In this document: positions 9,463 through 19,803 of the stretch, one piece after another
How the letters are laid out: each line of letters starts with the position of its first letter
Numbering within the stretch: the first letter of the stretch is position 1
From: Streptomyces varsoviensis
Lineage (GTDB): Bacteria > Actinomycetota > Actinomycetes > Streptomycetales > Streptomycetaceae
Direction of reading: 5' to 3'
DNA: 64,000 nucleotides
NCBI RefSeq assembly: GCF_000718635.1
Contig: NZ_JOBF01000002.1
Coordinates: forward strand, 186,001-250,000
Notes under the pieces: generated by a model
What the model saw: the letters and a program-made list of their open reading frames with translations, nothing else
Databases searched by the model: none
What the model was told of the DNA's origin: nothing
Made by a program: the position numbers and the translations under genes

Positions 9463-9480
9463 AGGTGCCGAACGGCCCTG
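9463..9480. promoter_or_regulatory. Imperfect copy of the GCCGAACGGCCC box in a divergent promoter
   Basis: AGGTGCCGAACGGCCCTG lies between the leftward small membrane genes (start 9329) and the rightward SRPBCC gene (start 9535), followed directly by a second GGTCCCGACGGGCCCC dyad (9484-9499). It shares the 11-base core TGCCGAACGGC/GGCCGAACGGC with the other boxes of this region. Confidence 0.5.
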
Positions 9481-9534
9481 CCCGGTCCCGACGGGCCCCT
9501 GTACGCGGCGGCGCGGCGGCGTGACGCTGAGGCC

Positions 9535-10218
9535 ATGAGCGGAAAACGGCCGGTACCTCGGGTCCCCCCTCGCGCGGGCGTCGTCGTGGCGGCGACCGCC
9601 TATGGAGTCGTCGTCCGTCCGCACCTGCTGACCTGGGGCGCGACGCGTGCCGAGGCCGCCGGTGACTGGCCCGGCGACGACTTGGTCCCTGCGTATGACG
9701 GCCAGTCGACCATGGCCACGACACTGCCGGCACCGCCGGAGCGGGTATGGCCCTGGCTGGCCCAGATGGGCTGCGACCGCGGCGGGTGGTACAGCTTCGA
9801 CCGGCTCGACAACGCCCGGCGGCCGAGCGCCGACCGCGTCGTCGCCGCATGGCAGGGCCTCAAGGAAGGGCAGCACCTGAACGCGAAGCCCGGCGGCGGG
9901 GCGTGGTTCACGGCCGTGGTCGTCGATCCGGAGCGGACCCTGGTACTGCGGATGTCCGTGGAACTGCCGTCCGGGCGCCCCTTCGACGCGCGCTTCGGGC
10001 CGCTGTCCGCAATGTACTTGGACGCTGTGTGGGGCTTCCATCTCCGGCCCACCGCGGACGGCCGCACCCGCCTCGTGGTCCGTACGCGTGGCCGAAGCCG
10101 GCCGCGAGTGCTCACCCGCCCTGTGGACATCGTGCTGTGGGAGCCGGTGCATCTGCTCATGCAACTGCGGCAGTTCAGGAACCTGAGGTCACGCGTGAGC
10201 GCCGCTCCCGGAGAGTGA
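9535..10218 (+). CDS. SRPBCC-family protein
   Basis: A 227-aa protein with a short hydrophobic N-terminus (PRAGVVVAATAYGVVV) and a START/SRPBCC-type lipid or small-ligand binding fold. The segment STMATTLPAPPERVWPWLAQ is the typical first strand and helix, and WGFHLRPTADGRTRLVVRT the C-terminal strands. ATG 9535 is preceded by TGAGG. It is convergent with ppdK and divergent from the two small membrane genes, with a regulatory box 55-70 bases upstream. Ligand and role are unknown. SRPBCC genes occur in actinobacterial stress regulons. Confidence 0.75.
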   Translation: MSGKRPVPRVPPRAGVVVAATAYGVVVRPHLLTWGATRAEAAGDWPGDDLVPAYDGQSTMATTLPAPPERVWPWLAQMGCDRGGWYSFDRLDNARRPSADRVVAAWQGLKEGQHLNAKPGGGAWFTAVVVDPERTLVLRMSVELPSGRPFDARFGPLSAMYLDAVWGFHLRPTADGRTRLVVRTRGRSRPRVLTRPVDIVLWEPVHLLMQLRQFRNLRSRVSAAPGE

Positions 10219-10274
10219 GCAAGCCGCCGCCCGCCGCCCGGCCGCCCTGCCCAGCCCGTCGCCGGACGGAGATG

Positions 10275-12977
10275 TCACACCGCGGCCCGCGCGTTCCCGC
10301 TCGTCGCCGACAGGGCTGCCCGCCCGGCCTCCAGCCGTGCCACCGGGACCCGGAACGGCGAGCAGGAGACGTAGTCCAGTCCGGCCGTGTGGAAGAAGTG
10401 CACGGAATCGGGGTCCCCGCCGTGCTCCCCGCAGACGCCGATCTTCAGGTCGGGACGAGCGGCGCGGCCCTCTTCGACCGCGATCCGCACCAGGCGCCCC
10501 ACTCCCTCGCGGTCGATGGTCTCGAACGGCGAGGCGGCGAAGATGCCCTTGTCGAGGTAGGCGGAGAAGAACGCCGCCTCGACGTCGTCACGGGAGAAGC
10601 CCCAGGTCGTCTGGGTGAGGTCGTTGGTGCCGAAGGAGAAGAACTCGGCCTCCTCGGCGATCCGGCCCGCCGTCAATGCCGCCCTGGGCAGTTCGATCAT
10701 GGTGCCGACCGGGCAGCGCACCGGAACGCCGGACTCCTGGGACACCTCGGCCAGGACGCGTTCCACCTCCTCGCGTTCGATGCGGAGCTCCTCGACGGCG
10801 CCGACCAGCGGCACCATGATTTCCGCCTCGGGAGAGCCTCCTGCCTTCGTGCGCTGCGCGAACGCTTCGGCGATCGCCCGTACCTGCATGGCCACCAGGC
10901 CCGGCACGATCAGGCCCAGACGGACGCCGCGCAGGCCGAGCATCGGGTTCTCCTCGTGCATGCGGTTGACCGCGTCGAGGAGTTCGGTGTCGTGTGAGTC
11001 GGGCGCCGCGCCCCGGGCCTCGGCGGCGGCGATGCGCACGGCGAGTCCGGTGCGGTCGGGCAGGAACTCGTGCAGAGGCGGGTCGATGAGCCGGATGGTC
11101 ACCGGCAGTCCGTCCATCGCCTCGAAAATGCCGATGAAGTCCTGCCGCTGGAGGGGCAGCAGCGCGCCCAGGGCCTTGTCACGTCCGGTCGCGTCGCCGG
11201 CCAGGATCATCGCCTCGACCAGCCTGCGCCGCTCACCGAGGAACATGTGTTCGGTGCGGCACAGCCCGATGCCCCGCGCGCCGAATCGGCGGGCGCGAGC
11301 GGCGTCTTCGGGCGTGTCGGCGTTGGCCCGCACCTCCAGGCGCCGGACGGTGTCGGCCCGCGCCAGGGCGTGGGCCACCGCGTCGATCAGACCGGGCGCG
11401 CCCCCGTCCGCGGAGCCGTTCTCCAGGAAACGGATGACCGCCGAATCCCTCAGCGGCACCGGACCCGCGTACACGGCACCGATGGAACCGTCCACGGAGA
11501 CGATCATGCCCTCCTCCACCACGGTGCCGTCGGGAGCGGTGAAGCGGCGCTCCTCGGCATCGACGGCCAGTTCCTCGGCACCGCACACGCAGACCTTCCC
11601 CATGCCGCGGGCCACCACGGCCGCGTGGCTGGTCTTGCCGCCGCGGCTGGTGAGGACGGCCTGAGCGGCGATCATCCCGGGTAGATCGTCGGGGGTGGTC
11701 TCCTGGCGGACCAGGACGACTTTCTCGCCGGCGGCCGCACGGCGCACCGCCTCGGCGGAGTCGAAGACCGCGGCGCCGACCGCCGCGCCGGGGGAGGCGG
11801 GAAGGCCGGCGGCGAGCGGATCACTGGCCGCCGAGGTGTCGAACCGGGGGAACATCAGCCGGGCCAACTGATCGCCGCATACCCGCGTGAGAGCCTCGTC
11901 GGAGGTGATAAGTCCCTCCTCCGCAAGCTGGGCGGCGATCACGAAGGCGGCATCGGCGGTGCGCTTGCCGACCCGCGTCTGAAGCATCCACAGGGTGCCG
12001 CGCTCGATGGTGAACTCGATGTCGCACAGGTCGCGGTAGTGCCGCTCCAGAGTGTCCATGTGCCCGCGCAGCCGGGCGTACGAGGTGGGGTCCAGGCGTT
12101 CCAGCTCGGTGAGCGGCACCGTGTTGCGGATGCCCGCCACGACGTCCTCGCCCTGCGCGACGGGCAAGTAGTCGCCGTACAGGCCGGCCCGGCCGGTGGC
12201 CGGGTCGCGGGTGAAGGCCACACCGCTGCCGGAGTCGGAGCCGAGGTTGCCGAACACCATGCGCTGTACGTTGACCGCGGTGCCGAGATCGTCGGGGATG
12301 CGCTCGCGCCGCCGGTACAGCCGGGCGCGCTCGCCGTTCCAGGACGCGAAGACGGCGCGGACGGCCCGGCGCAACTGCTCGGTGGGCGATTGCGGAAAGG
12401 GCTCGCCGGCCTCGCCGCGGATCAGTTCTTTGAACGTTCCCACGAGCCGAGCGAGGTCACCGGCGTCCAGGTGCACATCGTCCGGGGCTCCGCGCGCCTC
12501 TTTGAGCGCCGCGAGGGCACGCTCGAAGTGCGCGCTGTCGACACCCATGACCGTACTGCCGAACATCTGCACGAGACGCCGGTAGGAGTCCCAGGCGAAG
12601 CGCTCATCGCCGGAGACCTCGGCCAGGCCGTGGACGGACTCGTCATCGAGCCCGATGTCGAGGATCGTCTCCATCATGCCGGGCATGGAGAAGCGGGCGC
12701 CGGACCGGACGGACAGCAGCAACGGGTCCTCCGGCTGTCCCAGCCGCCGTCCCGCGGCCGACTCCAGGGCCGCCAGGCGGCCGGACACCTCCCGCCACAA
12801 GCCCGGGGGCTCACCGCCGGTGTCAAGAAAGACGCGGCACGCCTCGGTCGTGACGGTGAACCCCGGCGGCACGGGCAGGCCCAGCCGGGTCATCTCCGCG
12901 AGGTTCGCGCCCTTGCCGCCGAGCAGGCCGGCCATGGACCGGTCACCCTCCGCGAAGTCGTACACGTAACGGACCAT
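10275..12977 (-). CDS. ppdK: Pyruvate, phosphate dikinase
   Basis: Interconverts pyruvate + ATP + Pi and phosphoenolpyruvate + AMP + PPi. It is 900 aa, near the usual family length. The N-terminal ATP-grasp domain shows [18 protein letters not shown]. The phospho-histidine domain has [15 protein letters not shown] with the catalytic His. The C-terminal TIM barrel keeps [16 protein letters not shown] with its catalytic Cys. GGAGGAG precedes the ATG. It is divergent from pflB, with two copies of the palindromic box between them. In Streptomyces a ppdK gene belongs to the hypoxia-type OsdR regulon; here it may run in the ATP/PPi-forming direction during energy limitation. Confidence 0.95.
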   Translation of the reverse strand: MVRYVYDFAEGDRSMAGLLGGKGANLAEMTRLGLPVPPGFTVTTEACRVFLDTGGEPPGLWREVSGRLAALESAAGRRLGQPEDPLLLSVRSGARFSMPGMMETILDIGLDDESVHGLAEVSGDERFAWDSYRRLVQMFGSTVMGVDSAHFERALAALKEARGAPDDVHLDAGDLARLVGTFKELIRGEAGEPFPQSPTEQLRRAVRAVFASWNGERARLYRRRERIPDDLGTAVNVQRMVFGNLGSDSGSGVAFTRDPATGRAGLYGDYLPVAQGEDVVAGIRNTVPLTELERLDPTSYARLRGHMDTLERHYRDLCDIEFTIERGTLWMLQTRVGKRTADAAFVIAAQLAEEGLITSDEALTRVCGDQLARLMFPRFDTSAASDPLAAGLPASPGAAVGAAVFDSAEAVRRAAAGEKVVLVRQETTPDDLPGMIAAQAVLTSRGGKTSHAAVVARGMGKVCVCGAEELAVDAEERRFTAPDGTVVEEGMIVSVDGSIGAVYAGPVPLRDSAVIRFLENGSADGGAPGLIDAVAHALARADTVRRLEVRANADTPEDAARARRFGARGIGLCRTEHMFLGERRRLVEAMILAGDATGRDKALGALLPLQRQDFIGIFEAMDGLPVTIRLIDPPLHEFLPDRTGLAVRIAAAEARGAAPDSHDTELLDAVNRMHEENPMLGLRGVRLGLIVPGLVAMQVRAIAEAFAQRTKAGGSPEAEIMVPLVGAVEELRIEREEVERVLAEVSQESGVPVRCPVGTMIELPRAALTAGRIAEEAEFFSFGTNDLTQTTWGFSRDDVEAAFFSAYLDKGIFAASPFETIDREGVGRLVRIAVEEGRAARPDLKIGVCGEHGGDPDSVHFFHTAGLDYVSCSPFRVPVARLEAGRAALSATSGNARAAV

Positions 12978-13061
12978 GACACGCGCTCCTCCACCACGGG
13001 GTCGGAACCTTCAGCGTCGGAACCACCGCTACCGTGCGCAAGATGCCGACGGCCCCCTCGG

Positions 13062-13080
13062 AGATGCCGAACAGCCCTGT
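13062..13080. promoter_or_regulatory. Half-conserved palindromic box, ppdK-proximal
   Basis: AGATGCCGAACAGCCCTGT repeats the core of the hydB box with one change (CAG for CGG), about 85 bases upstream of ppdK. Another related half-site, GATGCCGACGGCCCC, lies just before it at 13042-13056. It probably serves the leftward ppdK promoter. Confidence 0.45.
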
Positions 13081-13134
13081 GTCCCGCCCCGCCCGACACG
13101 CCGGGCCTCTCGTCCAGGAGCCACCGTGCGTGCC

Positions 13135-13152
13135 GGGGGCCGAACGGCCCGG
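13135..13152. promoter_or_regulatory. Palindromic box, pflB-proximal
   Basis: GGGGGCCGAACGGCCCGG is nearly identical to the box before hydB and lies 109 bases before pflB. It is followed at once by an overlapping second copy, GGCCGAACAGGGCC (13151-13164). The arrangement of two sites per promoter is typical of DosR-type regulators. Confidence 0.55.
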
Positions 13153-13260
13153 CCGAACAGGGCCGTAGGGGCCGTCAGGGTGTCCCGTCCGGCACTCCGC
13201 GCCGCTCGTGCGCGGGATGAGTATCGACAACGAAGGGGAAGCCCCACGAGAGGACCTGCG

Positions 13261-15516
13261 ATGACCGCAACGGTGACAGCCGGCCTGGCGACCGGCGCCT
13301 GGCGACGGTTCGCAGGAAGGGGGTGGCGCGGGCGCATCGACGTGCGCGACTTCATCCAGGCCAACTACACCCCTTACACGGGCGACGCGTCCTTCCTCAC
13401 CGGGCCGACGGACCGCACCCGCGCGGTGTGGGGGAAGGTCAGCGCCCTGTTCCCGGAGGAGCGCGGCCGGGGCGTCCTCGACGTCGACGCCGCCACGCCG
13501 TCCACGATCACCTCGCACGCCCCCGGTTACATCGACCGGGAACGCGAGCTGATCGTCGGCCTGCAGACCGATGCCCCGCTCAAACGCGCGATCATGCCCA
13601 ACGGGGGCATCCGCACGGTGGAGAACAGCCTGAAAGCGTACGGCTATGAACCCGACCCCTTCGTCACCAAGGTCTTCGGCACCTACCGCAAGACCCACAA
13701 CGACGGGGTCTTCGACGCCTACACCCCCGCGATGCGCACCGCCCGCAAGGTCGGCATCATCACCGGACTGCCCGATGCCTACGGGCGCGGACGCATCATC
13801 GGCGACTACCGCCGCGTCGCCCTCTACGGCACGGACCGCCTCATCGACGCCAAGCGTGCCGAACGCGCCCTGCTGGACGCCCGGCCCTCCAGCGCGGACA
13901 TCATCCGGGACCGTGAGGAACTCGCGGAGCAGATCAAGGCCCTGCGGGAACTGACCGAGATGGCCGCCGCCTACGGATGCGACGTCTCCAGGCCCGCCGC
14001 CACCGCCCATGAGGCGGTGCAATGGCTCTATCTGGGATACCTCGCGTCCGTGAAGGAACAGAACGGCGCCGCCATGTCGCTCGGCCGGACCTCCACCTTT
14101 CTGGACGTCTACCTCCAGCGCGACCTGGACGCAGGGCTGATCGACGAGCGGCGTGCGCAGGAGCTCGTCGACGACTTCGTGATCAAGCTGCGGATCGTGC
14201 GCTTCCTGCGCACCCCCGAGTACGACGCGCTGTTCTCCGGCGACCCGACCTGGGTGACGGAGTCCATCGCCGGCATCGGCCGGGACGGCCGCCCACTGGT
14301 CACGCGCACCTCCTTCCGCTTCCTGCAGACCCTGTACAACCTCGGCCCCGCCCCCGAGCCCAACCTGACCGTGCTGTGGTCGCCGCGGCTGCCCGCCGCC
14401 TTCAAGGAGTTCTGCGCCCGGGTATCCATCGACACCAGCGCCGTCCAGTACGAGTCCGACGATCTCATGCGCCCGCGCACGGGCGACGACACCGCCATCG
14501 CCTGCTGCGTCTCCGCCATGGCCGTGGGCAGGCAGATGCAGTTCTTCGGAGCCCGGGTCAACCTCGCCAAGGCGCTGCTGTACGCGGTGAACGGCGGCCG
14601 GGACGAGGTGACCGGGGAACAGGTCACTCCCGAGCTGCCGCCGCTGACCGGCGAGTACCTCGACTACGGCGAGCTGACGACCGCCTACGACCGCGTCCTG
14701 GACTGGCTGGCCCGGACGTATGTCGACGCGCTCAACGTCATCCACTACATGCATGACAAGTACGCGTACGAGCGCATCGAGATGGCCCTGCACGACTACC
14801 CGGTCCACCGCTTCATGGCCTGCGGCATCGCGGGCCTCTCCGTCGCGGCCGACAGCCTCTCCGCGGTCAAGCACGCACGGGTGAAGGTCTTCCGCGACGC
14901 TACAGGGCTGGCCGTGGACTTCCGTACCGAGGGCGAGTTCCCGGCGTACGGCAACAACGACGACCGCGCCGACAGCCTCGCTGTCGGCCTGGCGGAGTCG
15001 TTCATGGCGAAGGTGCGCAAGCACCCCGCCTACCGGGACGCCGAGCACACCCAGTCGGTGCTCACCATCACCTCCAACGTCGTCTACGGCGAACACACCG
15101 GCAACACCCCGGACGGCCGCCGCGCCGGGGCGCCCTTCGCCCCCGGCGCCAACCCCATGAACGGGCGTGACGAGCACGGTGTCATCGCCGCCGCGCTGTC
15201 CGTCGCGAAGCTGCCGTACGAGCAGGCCCGCGACGGGATCTCGCTGACGACGACGATCACACCCGAGGGCCTCGGACACGCTCCCGAGGAACGCGCCGGA
15301 CACCTGGTCGGCGTCCTCGACGGCTACATGGCGGCCGGCGGCTTCCACATGAACGTCAACGTCCTGGACCGGGGCACGCTGGAGGACGCCATGGAACACC
15401 CGGAAAAATACCCGGAATTGACGATCAGGGTCTCCGGATACGCCGTCAACTTCGTCCGCCTGACCCGCGAGCAGCAGCTCGACGTGATCAGCCGCACCTT
15501 CCACGGATCGCTGTGA
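13261..15516 (+). CDS. pflB: Pyruvate formate-lyase (glycyl radical enzyme)
   Basis: Cleaves pyruvate with CoA to acetyl-CoA and formate under anoxic conditions. It is 751 aa (the E. coli enzyme is 759). The catalytic Cys pair is at 415-416 in [12 protein letters not shown], and the glycyl-radical loop [10 protein letters not shown] places the radical Gly at 726. The rest follows PflB rather than diol or glycerol dehydratases ([26 protein letters not shown]-type changes absent). The start ATG follows GAGAGGA. The stop overlaps the pflA GTG. It is unusual in a streptomycete, since the radical is destroyed by oxygen. It is likely controlled by the box at 13135. Confidence 0.95.
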   Translation: MTATVTAGLATGAWRRFAGRGWRGRIDVRDFIQANYTPYTGDASFLTGPTDRTRAVWGKVSALFPEERGRGVLDVDAATPSTITSHAPGYIDRERELIVGLQTDAPLKRAIMPNGGIRTVENSLKAYGYEPDPFVTKVFGTYRKTHNDGVFDAYTPAMRTARKVGIITGLPDAYGRGRIIGDYRRVALYGTDRLIDAKRAERALLDARPSSADIIRDREELAEQIKALRELTEMAAAYGCDVSRPAATAHEAVQWLYLGYLASVKEQNGAAMSLGRTSTFLDVYLQRDLDAGLIDERRAQELVDDFVIKLRIVRFLRTPEYDALFSGDPTWVTESIAGIGRDGRPLVTRTSFRFLQTLYNLGPAPEPNLTVLWSPRLPAAFKEFCARVSIDTSAVQYESDDLMRPRTGDDTAIACCVSAMAVGRQMQFFGARVNLAKALLYAVNGGRDEVTGEQVTPELPPLTGEYLDYGELTTAYDRVLDWLARTYVDALNVIHYMHDKYAYERIEMALHDYPVHRFMACGIAGLSVAADSLSAVKHARVKVFRDATGLAVDFRTEGEFPAYGNNDDRADSLAVGLAESFMAKVRKHPAYRDAEHTQSVLTITSNVVYGEHTGNTPDGRRAGAPFAPGANPMNGRDEHGVIAAALSVAKLPYEQARDGISLTTTITPEGLGHAPEERAGHLVGVLDGYMAAGGFHMNVNVLDRGTLEDAMEHPEKYPELTIRVSGYAVNFVRLTREQQLDVISRTFHGSL

Positions 15517-16262
15517 GCCCCCTGACCGCAGGGCCTGCCACCGGCCGGATCCACTCCTGGGACCTGTCCACCGGCGTGGACGGACCCGGGACCCGGTTCG
15601 TCCTCTTTCTCAGCGGGTGCCCATTGCGCTGTCTGTACTGCGCCAACCCCGACACCTGGCACCTGCGCGACGGGCGCGGAGCGACTGTCGACGAGGTCAT
15701 GGCCGAGATCGACAAGTACCGGCCGTTCCTCACCACGACCGGCGGCGGCGTGACCCTCACCGGCGGGGAGCCTCTGCTCCAACCCGCCTTCACCGGCGCC
15801 GTGCTGCGCCGCTGCAAGGAGGCAGGTCTGCATACCGCCCTCGACACCTCCGGTTTCCCGGGCGCCCGCGCGACCGGCGAACTCCTCACCGACACCGACC
15901 TGGTCCTGCTGGACATCAAGTCCTTCGACCCGGCCGCCTACCGCGGGCTGACCGGCGGTGACCTCGCCCCCACCCTGACCTTCGCCACCCGTCTCAACCG
16001 GCTCGGCGTGCCGATGTGGATCCGGTACGTCCTGGTCCCCGGCTGGACCGACGACCTGACGGCCGTGGACGGACTCGCCGAGTTCGTCGCGGGCCTGGAC
16101 ACCGTAGATCGCGTGGACGTCCTGCCGTTCCACAAGCTCGGCGCGGCGAAGTACGAGGCCCTGGGCATCCCGTTCCCGCTGAAAGATACTCCCACTCCGG
16201 ACGCCGGACTCACGAGGCAGGTCTGCGAACGGTTCCGTGCACGGGGGAAGGCGGCGTACTGA
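15513..16262 (+). CDS. pflA: Pyruvate formate-lyase activating enzyme (radical SAM)
   Basis: Radical SAM enzyme that abstracts a hydrogen from the radical Gly of PflB. It is 249 aa. The cluster motif CxxxCxxC is GCPLRCLYC (Cys36, 40, 43), followed by the SAM-binding [10 protein letters not shown] and by LDIKSFD. Length and motifs fit PflA proper, without the extra ferredoxin domain of other glycyl-radical activases. The GTG start overlaps the pflB stop (GTGA), so the two are translated together. Confidence 0.95.
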   Translation: MSPLTAGPATGRIHSWDLSTGVDGPGTRFVLFLSGCPLRCLYCANPDTWHLRDGRGATVDEVMAEIDKYRPFLTTTGGGVTLTGGEPLLQPAFTGAVLRRCKEAGLHTALDTSGFPGARATGELLTDTDLVLLDIKSFDPAAYRGLTGGDLAPTLTFATRLNRLGVPMWIRYVLVPGWTDDLTAVDGLAEFVAGLDTVDRVDVLPFHKLGAAKYEALGIPFPLKDTPTPDAGLTRQVCERFRARGKAAY

Positions 16263-16380
16263 TCGCACGGCCGCGCACGCACTTCCGCCCACGCGGCGGA
16301 AGAAACGAGCCCGTCGGCGGTCCAGGGAACGACGGCATGTTTTCGCCGTAGCAGATATGGGGTGCCCTTCGGTAGAGCCC

Positions 16381-17616
16381 ATGGGGCATGCTGACCCCAC
16401 GGTCGGTCGAGGAGGCGAAGACGAGGGAGCGAAGGACCGGTTGGAAGCGGGCCGTCCTGGCGCCGTCGCGCCGCTGCGGATGGATGCCCTGCTGAGCGAG
16501 TTGCAGGAGCACGTGGAGCGGGTGCGTCGTGGTCAGGACCGCATGCAGACACTACTGGACGCGGTGGTGACGATCGGTAGCGACCTGGATCTCAAAGACC
16601 TGCTGCGAAGGATCGTTGGGCCTGCGGTCGACCTGATCGACGCCGAATACGGGGCGCTGGGGGTGCTGGGGGAGGAGGGTACGATCCGGCAGTTCATCAC
16701 GGTCGGCATGGATCAGGAGACCATCGAGCGGATCGGCCACTACCCCGAAGGCCACGGCATTCTCGATCTGCTGATACGCGAGCCGCACCCGCTGCGGCTG
16801 GAGAACCTCGGGGAGCACCCGGAATCGGTGGGCTTCCCATCCGGGCATCCGCCCATGCGCACGTTCCTCGGAGCCCCCGTACAACTGCGGGAGAATACCT
16901 TCGGGAATCTCTACCTGACCGACAAACGCGGTGGGCTGCCCTTCGACGCCGACGACGAGGCAGTGCTGCAAAGCCTGGCAGCCGCCGCGGGCGTGGCGAT
17001 CGACAACGCCCGTCTGTACGACGACAGCCGCCACCGTGAGCGGCGCCTTGCCGCGAGTGCGGACATGACCCGCGACCTGTTGTCCGGGGCGCCTCCGGAG
17101 GAGATCCTGCGCTCGCTGGCCGCGACCGTCCAGGAGATGACCGGATCCGACCTGGTCACCCTGGCCCGGCCGCTGAGCACGGGAGGCGAACTGGCCGTGG
17201 AGGCGGCGGCCGGTGAGAGGGCGGATCAAGTATTGGGACTCGCACTGCCGGCGACCACCCTGGCGGCCAAGGTGGCTGGCGTTCGGTGGAGGGGGGCACA
17301 GGGTCTCCAGGACGTCGTGGTCGAGGGTCGGGGTGGGCCGGGGCAGGGATACGTTTCTCCCCGCACCGGCCCTTGGCGTCGCTCGAGGCGTTGGATGGGT
17401 GTTGCTGCTGGGAGCAGGGAGCGGCGGCTCTCAGGCGGCGGGTGGCGTCTCGTGCTCGGGGGTGGCCCGAGGGGAGAGGCTGCGGAGGCCGCCGTGGCCG
17501 GGATCTCGCGGGTGTCGCGCCCGGCTCATGCTGAACTGCGGCCGTCGCCTGGGCACCCGCGCGGCGGCGCAAGGGGCAAGATGCCGGTCACGCTGCCTTC
17601 GTGCCGTGGGTGTTGA
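16381..17616 (+). pseudogene. DevS/DosT-like haem GAF sensor kinase, truncated and decayed
   Basis: The intact part is a long GAF domain (DLKDLLRRIVGPAVDLIDAE through AAAAGVAIDNARLYDDS) very like the haem GAF of DevS/DosT. It includes GFPSGHPPMRTFLG, whose His matches the haem-ligand position of that family. A second GAF starts (GAPPEEILRSLAATVQEMTG) but loses sense after about 17280. Fragments such as PALGVARGVGWVLLLG then appear in another frame, suggesting frameshift decay. The DHp and HATPase parts are gone, and no response regulator follows. Start could also be 16357. As a kinase it must be dead; a soluble haem-GAF fragment could still be made. Confidence 0.75.
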
Positions 17617-18529
17617 GGGGCATCGCGGTGTGGGCTTGCTCGTTGAGCAGGCCCGCGAGAGTGTCGGGGTCGAGGGTGAGGCGGACGATGTGGTGGTCCG
17701 ACAGGTCGCGGGGCACCTCGATGACGTCCACGCCGCGCACCGTGGGCAGCAGGGTTTCGGTTATGTAGATCCGGTCGATGCGGGCGTCGGGGCCGTGGGT
17801 GGGGCTGCCGTCGGAGGTGCGGGCCAGGGCCGAGGGGCTGCCGTGGTGGGTGGTGGCCCAGTGGCGGGCGGTGTCTTCCATGCCGGCGGTGCGCAGGGCT
17901 TCGTCGGGGCGGGTGTGCATGAGCCGGGTGCCGTACTGCGCCACGTACGAGCGGTGGGCGCGGTGCGGCTTGTCCTTGATCGCCTTGAGGAGGGGCAGTT
18001 CGAGGTCGGTTTCGAGGCGGGCTGAGGGGTAGCTGTTGTTGTCGCCTCCGGCGAGTGCGGGTAGCTGGACGGTTCGGCCGTCGGGGCGGGGCCACCATTT
18101 GTCGGCCCAGGTGGTGAGCCATTCGGCCTCGATGGTGCGCAGCGTCGGCGAGGCGTAGTTGAGGTGGTAGGAGAGGACGTTGAGGGGCAGTGCCTCGCGG
18201 CCTGCGGGCCGGTACCGGAAGGTGAGGGCGGTGGGTGGCAGGACCCACATGGGGCCGGTGTCGGGCCATTCGCGCAGGGGCTGGAGGACGGCGGGGTCGG
18301 CGAAGACGGCCGTGCACGAGCGCGGGCCGAGCCAGCCGCGCAGACCCAGTACGTCTTCCACCTCGTACACGGTCTCGTTGCCTCTGGCGTCGGCGCCGGG
18401 CATCTCCTGGCGCAGCACCAGGTGCGGGTCCAGGGAGGCCAGCAGTTCATGGCCGGTGCGCCGTTTGGCGGGGTCGCCGCCGCCGTTCTTCTCGAAGTTC
18501 CAGCACAGCACCGTCAGGGGGCGCTTCAT
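17588..18529 (-). CDS. Endonuclease/exonuclease/phosphatase-family protein
   Basis: A 313-aa enzyme of the EEP (DNase I-like) superfamily. The divalent-metal and catalytic motifs are all present in order: LCWNFEKNGG, the LRQE motif, AGGDNNSYP (GDxN type), DARIDRIYIT and LSDHHIVRL. There is no signal peptide. The ATG overlaps the stop of the HTH gene (ATGA), and it is the last gene of the nine-gene leftward cluster. It may cut nucleic acid or a phosphodiester in a small molecule; sequence alone does not say. Confidence 0.85.
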   Translation of the reverse strand: MKRPLTVLCWNFEKNGGGDPAKRRTGHELLASLDPHLVLRQEMPGADARGNETVYEVEDVLGLRGWLGPRSCTAVFADPAVLQPLREWPDTGPMWVLPPTALTFRYRPAGREALPLNVLSYHLNYASPTLRTIEAEWLTTWADKWWPRPDGRTVQLPALAGGDNNSYPSARLETDLELPLLKAIKDKPHRAHRSYVAQYGTRLMHTRPDEALRTAGMEDTARHWATTHHGSPSALARTSDGSPTHGPDARIDRIYITETLLPTVRGVDVIEVPRDLSDHHIVRLTLDPDTLAGLLNEQAHTAMPLNTHGTKAA

Positions 18530-18804
18530 GAGGTTCCGGTTCCTTTCTTCTGGGGGTGGCGGTGCGGGCCGCCGCGTGGGCGGAGGGCGACGTGTTGCTG
18601 GGTCAGGGCACGGTGGATCGCGTTGAATGAGCGGCCGGATTCGGCGGCGATGGCGCGGATACTGGCCTTCTTGCCGACGTAGGCGGCGGCCGCCGCCTGG
18701 GCGAAGGCTTCCTTCTCCGCGCCCCGCAGACGGTGGCCCCGTGGGATGGCCGGTAGGCCCAGAGGGCCCCTTTCTTCCGGCCGGAAGCCCTCGTTGGGGT
18801 TCAC
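18526..18804 (-). CDS. Small helix-turn-helix protein (92 aa)
   Basis: A 92-aa basic protein with a clear HTH: KKASIRAIAAESGRSFNAIH followed by RALTQQHVALRPRGG. This is similar to the short resolvase-like HTH found in many Streptomyces small regulators. The GTG start overlaps the stop of the preceding 53-aa gene (GTGA) and its stop overlaps the EEP gene start (ATGA). It is likely a DNA-binding component or autoregulator of the cluster. Confidence 0.75.
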   Translation of the reverse strand: MNPNEGFRPEERGPLGLPAIPRGHRLRGAEKEAFAQAAAAAYVGKKASIRAIAAESGRSFNAIHRALTQQHVALRPRGGPHRHPQKKGTGTS

Positions 18805-18962
18805 TTGGCCCTGCCGTTGTCGTTCTTGGGGGTGTGCTGGCGCACGTGCCGGTCGGCCAGGGCTCCCTGGGTGCGCTCGGCGGCCTTCTTGGTGTCGCCG
18901 CGGTCCGCCTTGATCGTCTGGTTGGCGGCGGCGATGGTGTTCTTCTTGTTGGTGTTGCCCAC
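18801..18962 (-). CDS. Hypothetical 53-aa hydrophilic protein
   Basis: A short, highly charged protein (begins with GTG, then GNTNKKNTIAAANQTIKAD) with no Cys and no hydrophobic segment, probably disordered or helical. AGGA lies about 8 bases before the GTG. The GTGA overlap with the next gene and the matching style of the surrounding overlaps support it. No family recognised. Confidence 0.5.
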   Translation of the reverse strand: MGNTNKKNTIAAANQTIKADRGDTKKAAERTQGALADRHVRQHTPKNDNGRAK

Positions 18963-19048
18963 GTGGTGGTCCTCGGTTCTCGGGCGTGCGATGGTCGGTT
19001 CGGGCGCGGGATGGTGGGGTGGGCCACGGGCCGGCGGCGGGGCAGCGG

Positions 19049-19732
19049 TCATCGGCCCAGTTCTGCGGCGGCGCGTTCCGCCGTCAGGTCGATGACGGTC
19101 ACCCCGCACAGGCGTCGGACGAGCTGGGTGGCGAGGTACCAGCGGATGCGGGGGTCCCGGTAGGACACGATGTCTGCGTCGTTGTCATCGGGCACGTCGT
19201 CTTGCTCTGCGTCCCAGTGCGTGGTGAAGGGCAGTCCCTTGATGCCGTAGAGGCGCGGCATCTTCACGCGCACCGCGACGTGGCCCCGCCGCAGGGGCGG
19301 GCACCGCTTCACGGAGACCTTGGCGTGCGGGAGGCACAGCGGCGGGTGGCGCGTCAGCTCGCCCTCGGGCCACCCCGCGCGCATGCCGTCGTCGGGCTGT
19401 TCCAGCAGGAAGAGGTAGCCGAGCGAGGTGCGGCTGGCGGGTTCCCGGCAGCAGATTTGGCACCGCAACTCGTACATGCATTCCCGCTGTCGGGAGGGGT
19501 GCACCTTGGCGTAGAGCGGCTCGCCGGTGGGCTGGCCCGCGTTGTCGCGGGGGTTGTGCGAGCGGCGCGCCCACAGAGCACCACTGGAATCCCGGTCGTT
19601 CGCAAATTCAGGGGCGTAGCAGAGCCCCCGCGTCGGATGGATGCGGAGGTTCATGCCAACACCAAGTCGCTCGCCGACGCGGGTGGTGATGTAGGGGACG
19701 ATCGCGTTGTTCGAGGTGGTGGGCTGGTGCAT
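19049..19732 (-). CDS. Hypothetical protein with a Cys/His cluster (227 aa)
   Basis: A 227-aa protein of unknown function. A possible metal site is formed by ELRCQICCREPAS and, some 30 residues later, PPLCLPHAKVSVKRCPP (pattern CxxC...CxxH). The N-terminal third contains GMNLRIHPTRGLCYAPEF and the C-terminal part ATQLVRRLCGVTVIDL. It sits 71 bases after the 175-aa gene and 86 bases before the 53-aa gene, in the same direction, so it is probably part of the cluster. The pattern looks like a zinc-binding treble-clef fold, but that is only a suggestion. Confidence 0.6.
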   Translation of the reverse strand: MHQPTTSNNAIVPYITTRVGERLGVGMNLRIHPTRGLCYAPEFANDRDSSGALWARRSHNPRDNAGQPTGEPLYAKVHPSRQRECMYELRCQICCREPASRTSLGYLFLLEQPDDGMRAGWPEGELTRHPPLCLPHAKVSVKRCPPLRRGHVAVRVKMPRLYGIKGLPFTTHWDAEQDDVPDDNDADIVSYRDPRIRWYLATQLVRRLCGVTVIDLTAERAAAELGR

Positions 19733-19803
19733 GGGTGGTCTTTCGCTGATCGTGAGGCTGGTGGCCGGTCAGGCATGTGGCCGATGCCGGCGACGGCGGT
19801 GCC

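Noticed and set aside
12943..15504. Minus-strand 853-codon frame opposite pflB
   Set aside because: Shadow of pflB; no start signals and no recognisable domain.
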